From Forficula auricularia (Eukaryota; Arthropoda; Insecta; Dermaptera; Forficulidae), in NCBI GenBank assembly GCA_024734495.1, contig JALMQS010000828.1:3087101-3151100 (forward strand): 64,000 nucleotides of DNA, written 5' to 3'. Below are positions 60,704-64,000 of this stretch, one piece after another (within the stretch, counting starts at the first letter, position 1; each line of letters begins with the position of its first letter). The translations under genes and the position numbers were made by a program. The notes under the pieces were generated by a model. That model worked only from the letters and a program-made list of their open reading frames with translations, was not told the origin of the DNA and did not search any database.

Positions 60704-60885
60704 TTTCTCTGGAGGTAGACGAACTGGTAGAACTTTTAATTGAAAGTAATGGAAGGCAGCCCAGGGATAGTTAGGAAAGAAAAAATTAACACGTGTCTAA
60801 ATAAGGTGTAATTTATTGGATTCCTTCCTCCTTTCCCTTCAAACCGACGTTTCGGAGGATTCTTCCTTCCTTCTTCAGGGTCTAC
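60704..60885. mobile_element. Single arm of the 13924-type Penelope-like element
   Basis: Reads GACGAACTGGTAGAAC, then GTAATGGAAGGCAGCCCAGG, AATAAGGTGTAATTTATTGG and a minus-strand hammerhead-like motif, collinear with the arms of 13924-14342, but without a mirrored partner. This shows that the terminal repeat also exists as a solo unit. It sits at the broken end of the transposase fragment. Confidence 0.7.
60846..60878 (-). ncRNA. Minimal hammerhead-like motif, intact boxes
   Basis: Minus strand: CTGAAGA, extra A, GGAAGG, loop, CCTCC, GAAACGTC. One stem II mismatch relative to the 14204 motif. Confidence 0.55.
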
Positions 60886-60972
60886 AAACCAATATTAAAA
60901 AATTATAAAAAAAGGGGTTGGTCATCATTAATTTCATCAACAATAATACAATTATAAATACAAGTAAAAAAA

Positions 60973-61059
60973 TAAGCTGACGTGTTCTGATGTGGCCATC
61001 CACTTGACTTTACCATACAACCTGGCCCCTCACTTATATTTAATATTTAATAAAATTAT
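60973..61059 (-). mobile_element. Truncated reversed copy of the 15075/34625 repeat
   Basis: Reads AATAAGCTGACGTGTTCTGA, then GGCCATCCACTTGACTTTAC, CATACAACC and TTATATTTAATATTTAATAA. It is the reverse complement of the right-hand 90 bp of the two longer copies. It stops at AAAATTAT, where the foldback at 61060 begins, so that foldback probably interrupted it. Confidence 0.7.
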
Positions 61060-61125
61060 ACTAGATGAAGGAGGAGGTATCAGCCAAAGATGGAATCACT
61101 GGGTTCAATAAAACACCTTTAATAA

Positions 61126-61161
61126 GACGTTTCGGCCTGAATTTTATTTGGCCATCTTCAG
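61126..61161 (-). ncRNA. Minimal hammerhead-like motif, intact boxes
   Basis: Minus strand: CTGAAGA, extra T, GGCC, 12-base loop, GGCC, GAAACGTC. Stem II is a perfect GGCC/GGCC. Confidence 0.65.
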
Positions 61162-61382
61162 TCAATTAGGAGTTATACACAAAATGCGGCACACATATGT
61201 GATCGAACAAAGCCTTGTCAAAAATAAAATTTTTTTTAGCTTCATGTAAATTTATAACGTGCCTGGACCCAAAAGTTTCATTCTGATTATAAATTTCCAT
61301 GAAGCTAAAATTTTTTTTATTTTTGACAAGGCTTGGTTCGATCACATATGTGTACCGCATTTTGTGTATAACTCCTAATTGA

Positions 61383-61418
61383 CTGAAGATGGCCAAATAA
61401 AATTCAGGCCGAAACGTC
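61383..61418 (+). ncRNA. Minimal hammerhead-like motif, intact boxes
   Basis: Identical in sequence to the motif at 61126-61161 read on the other strand: CTGAAGA, T, GGCC, loop, GGCC, GAAACGTC. Confidence 0.65.
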
Positions 61419-61484
61419 TTATTAAAGGTGTTTTATTGAATCCAGTGATTCCATCTTTGTCTGATACCTTCTCCTTCATCTAGT

Positions 61485-62330
61485 ACAAATATTATTATTT
61501 TCAATGTGTATCTCAATATAGTCAATTGCGATAGTTTGTCCATTATTTAATAGAAGATGACACCGCGTTACCTAAGTTTTATTAATAGAAGATGGTTTCT
61601 TAAGTTGCAAGCTGACTCAATATCTATACTTCAGCCATCACATTTTTTTTTGTTTCCTTTACATTTAAATATTATTTTCATAGCCTAAAAGATTTAAACT
61701 AATTAAATACACCCAGCAACCTGACTTTTTGGTTGGATTAAATTTTCATCTTTTTGAGTGCGATAAATCCAATTAAACTTTTATTTCTTGTATACATATT
61801 TTATTCTTGTTTAGAGCTATTATACTATGATCTGTTATGACAGAAAAAAGAAGAAAAAGTCATCAAAAGGTTAGTAAAATTCTGCTTAATATTCATATAT
61901 TCTACGCCACACTATACCTATATAAGACATGGAAGATTGCTAAAGAATATTTTAGATGTGATAATGTGTAAGAAAAGGGAAAGACCTAGTAGGTGTATTT
62001 TCCACAGATGAAAGCTATAGGATGAGGGACTTTTAGAGGAGTGCAAGTGTTGTAATGCCAGAGAGTTGAGTGCGTCAAACCAGACTTAGGATTGTATACT
62101 CGATGATGATCATAACATTTCATATTTTTATTATGTATAAAAAACAATGAATAAAAAATATTGTTATTTATTTGATTTTAAGCTCCAATTTTTGTCATTT
62201 TAATATTCCCAAAAATCGGAGAATGTCTTAGACTTCAAATATTATTCCAGAAGAATATTATTCCATTACATTGTAAGATGACGAAGTTTTACCTAAAAGA
62301 TGATTACACGCAGCTTATTATGGAATTAAG
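61485..62330. other. Gene-free stretch with an exon-like 54-nt segment
   Basis: A lysine-rich open stretch (61816-61869) is flanked by TTCTTGTTTAG and AAAAG before GTTAGT, like a microexon, but nothing on either side joins it. The rest (61920-62100) is unique sequence with stop codons in all frames. Confidence 0.3.
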
Positions 62331-62920
62331 GTAGTTCTTTCACAAATGCAAAAATTCAAGAAGTTTTTGAAACTTGGAATATAAGTCATTAAAAGCATAA
62401 TACACATACTGTTAAAATTTGAAGACGATTTACCACACCAAACATGAAATAATTGCAATTAAAAATAACATTTTTTACATAGGGTAGATAGGGAAAGGGT
62501 GGGTATATGATGATTATTTTTTTTTTCATTGAAGGACTTTCACCATCTTGATGAAAAACTAATATTTGTTAGAATAATATATTGGGAGTATCTTAAAAAA
62601 AATTGAAATTATTTACCACGTAGTTTTGATAAAAAACAAACATATTTGGGCGACTATTTTTAGTGGAGGGGATATAAGCACAATGGCTTGGAAACGAGCG
62701 GCAAGTATGTATGTATCTATATAGAGATTTTGTAGTGTGACTGGACAGCCCGAGTAAAAATGAATTTGGCCGCACTGGCGCTGCAACAACTTGACTAGTC
62801 AAGTAAAAAAAAATACCCTAAAATTTTAGTTCCGTTCATATTTATAGAGTGGTTAAAGAGGCTAAAACTTTTGGCGTTGATTGTCGCGAACCTCCTTAAT
62901 AACACTGGTCGATAAAAATA
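62331..62920. mobile_element. Dispersed repeat family C, copy 2
   Basis: Same orientation and order as 47059-47630. This copy has an extra stretch at about 62737-62805 (GACAGCCCGAGTAAAAATGA, GCCGCACTGGCGCTGCAAC) that copy 1 lacks or has lost. No inverted ends or coding. Confidence 0.75.
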
Positions 62921-63020
62921 TGTAACCTAACAATGGATTTCAGTAGAGTTATAGACGCTGAGATATTATCGGTCAAAACGACGAAAAAGGCCATTTTGTC
63001 CTATTTTCTAATCCCATTAG

Positions 63021-63150
63021 TCAGTGGTTCCCAAAGTGGTCCACATGGACCCCTAAGGGTCTACGATGACCTGCAAGGGGTCCATGCCAATGAAAAAACA
63101 AATTGGGGCCCACTGAGAGGTAAATGGGGGTTCACGATAGTGAATCTCAT
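63021..63150. mobile_element. hAT-like terminal remnant
   Basis: CAGTGGTTCCCAAAGTGGTC, then CACATGGACCCCTAAGGGTC and CAAGGGGTCCATGCC, is the type of terminus carried by many hAT elements of animals. I did not find the opposite end or a target duplication within the window. Confidence 0.45.
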
Positions 63151-63885
63151 TTAAGCAGGTCGTGACTTTAATTTTAGCATTCTATGAATGGAATAATTCA
63201 CATACACAGATAGATTTGGTGCTTAGTTTTTACGTGAAAACATAACCAACAGACTGACAGAACACTGCGGTTTTGTATACAAATTTATTTCCGCAATTAT
63301 AATATTAGTAGCAAAGTGGGAATTTTATAGTGTACTATTTTATTCTATTTACTATAGCCAATTACATATTATTTAAATTTAAAATTAATTGAATAGTAAT
63401 TGAATTTTAGTATAAATCATAAAATTGACCTAGAGGTATGTGGGCTATTCGCTTCGTGGTCGCAATACACTTTGAACTTGTAGAAACTTGGACATAATGA
63501 TACCAATATCTTCATGTTAACCGCATACGCGCACTAGAAATTGTTGTCCAATCTTTTCTCAGAGCTTCGAAAAGACAGGGCAGGAAGAAGTTACGAACTT
63601 GCTCTGATGATTTGTTCAATCCATCAAACAATAAATACGAATGTGAGAGACAAACACATTCATTTGTTTCCAGAGTTTTGAAAAGGAAAGTATTAAGAAA
63701 ATATTTTCAAAAATACAAACTGGTAGTTAGGCACATACAAATTAAAAACTGAAATATAAGGAATTGAATATAAATGAGTTTTGTATACATATTAGGCTCA
63801 AAGACCGAAAACGACCACTGAGCGCAAAAACGGTCACAACGCGTTGTGGTTATTATGAAATGCCTCAACGCGTTCTCAACGTTAT

Positions 63886-63975
63886 CGCACGATGGACCTG
63901 GGCTAAGCGTTTGACTTCAGATCGAGTTTACTCGGGATCGAATCTTGGCTTAAGGAGCTGCACTGTTCTATTAGC
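63886..63975 (+). mobile_element. tRNA-like SINE head near the window edge
   Basis: GATGGACCTGGGCTAAGCGT resembles an A box region and GGGATCGAATCTTGGC, about 45 nt downstream, a B box. The body would continue beyond the window. It may also be a tRNA pseudogene; a cloverleaf with intact acceptor stem could not be drawn. Confidence 0.4.
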
Positions 63976-64000
63976 CAAGGTTCCATTTCAATCCATTCAA

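Larger units (their letters stand above)
61060..61484. mobile_element. Penelope-like foldback, third subfamily, nearly intact
   Basis: The ends ACTAGATGAAGGAG and mirror CTCCTTCATCTAGT enclose arms of about 200 bp that remain very similar to the centre (TAAATTTATAACGTGCCTGG region). Each arm holds a hammerhead-like motif with complete boxes, in opposite orientations. Shared words include AATAAAACACCTTTAATAAG and GTTATACACAAAATGCGG, each mirrored. Of the foldbacks here this has the best-preserved pair of motifs, so it is probably the youngest. Confidence 0.8.

Noticed and set aside
61816..61869. Exon-like 54-nt lysine-rich segment with good-looking splice sites
   Set aside because: No neighbouring exon, no phase partner, and AT/A-rich composition makes chance splice sites common.

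Overview
This 64 kb window is AT-rich eukaryotic DNA carrying one recognisable host gene, and that gene is incomplete at its 5' end. It encodes a triple-KH-domain poly(C)-binding protein. It is the arthropod PCBP-family gene called mub (mushroom-body expressed) in Drosophila, on the + strand. I identify it by three KH domains in order with their GXXG loops, the linkers between them, and a set of C-terminal tails. An arthropod, most likely an insect, fits three things: the protein, the AT-rich introns, and a mobile-element load dominated by hAT, pogo and Harbinger MITEs, tRNA-derived SINEs and Penelope-like foldbacks. I do not name a species.

Gene layout. The second half of KH1 is at 5626-5742, and the first half lies upstream of the window. 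KH2 is at 8357-8647. The linker exon at 11993 has two in-frame 5' splice sites, after 12115 and after 12271. A short Ala/Gly/Leu-rich exon is at 19580-19673. KH3 is split between 21628-21778 and 23534-23662. The last KH3 exon ends in phase 2 and can join several alternative last exons that all accept phase 2: 23818-23941, possibly 24086-24320, 29418-29784 (tail ending KSERAKFAPY) and 39628-39712 (tail beginning ISMETAGMPMPGYHYIAP). If the KH3 donor is not spliced, translation stops one codon later. Exons are GC-rich in an AT-rich background. From 39.7 kb to about 53 kb there is no further coding evidence. This stretch may hold a long 3' UTR and contains several C-rich patches, the type of RNA this protein family binds.

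Mobile elements. Several are delimited by target-site duplications: hAT-type elements (1796-2077, 4093-5058, 11152-11799, 53693-53834, 55655-55752), a Harbinger-type MITE (27376-27590), a pogo-type MITE (59171-59556) and a SINE (9001-9180). Other inverted-repeat and dispersed families are present in one or two copies. A decayed IS630/Tc1/mariner-type transposase fragment lies at 60.4 kb.

The most interesting layer is a set of foldback elements (12.7, 13.5, 14.1, 22.9, 38.5, 39.3 and 61.2 kb, plus a single arm at 60.8 kb). Most of them carry CTGANGA, then a short hairpin, then GAAACGTC. That is the core of a minimal hammerhead ribozyme with a two-base-pair stem III, as described in the terminal repeats of Penelope-like retroelements. 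In the foldbacks the motifs lie head-to-head, sit in introns of an RNA-binding-protein gene, and range from intact to mutated.
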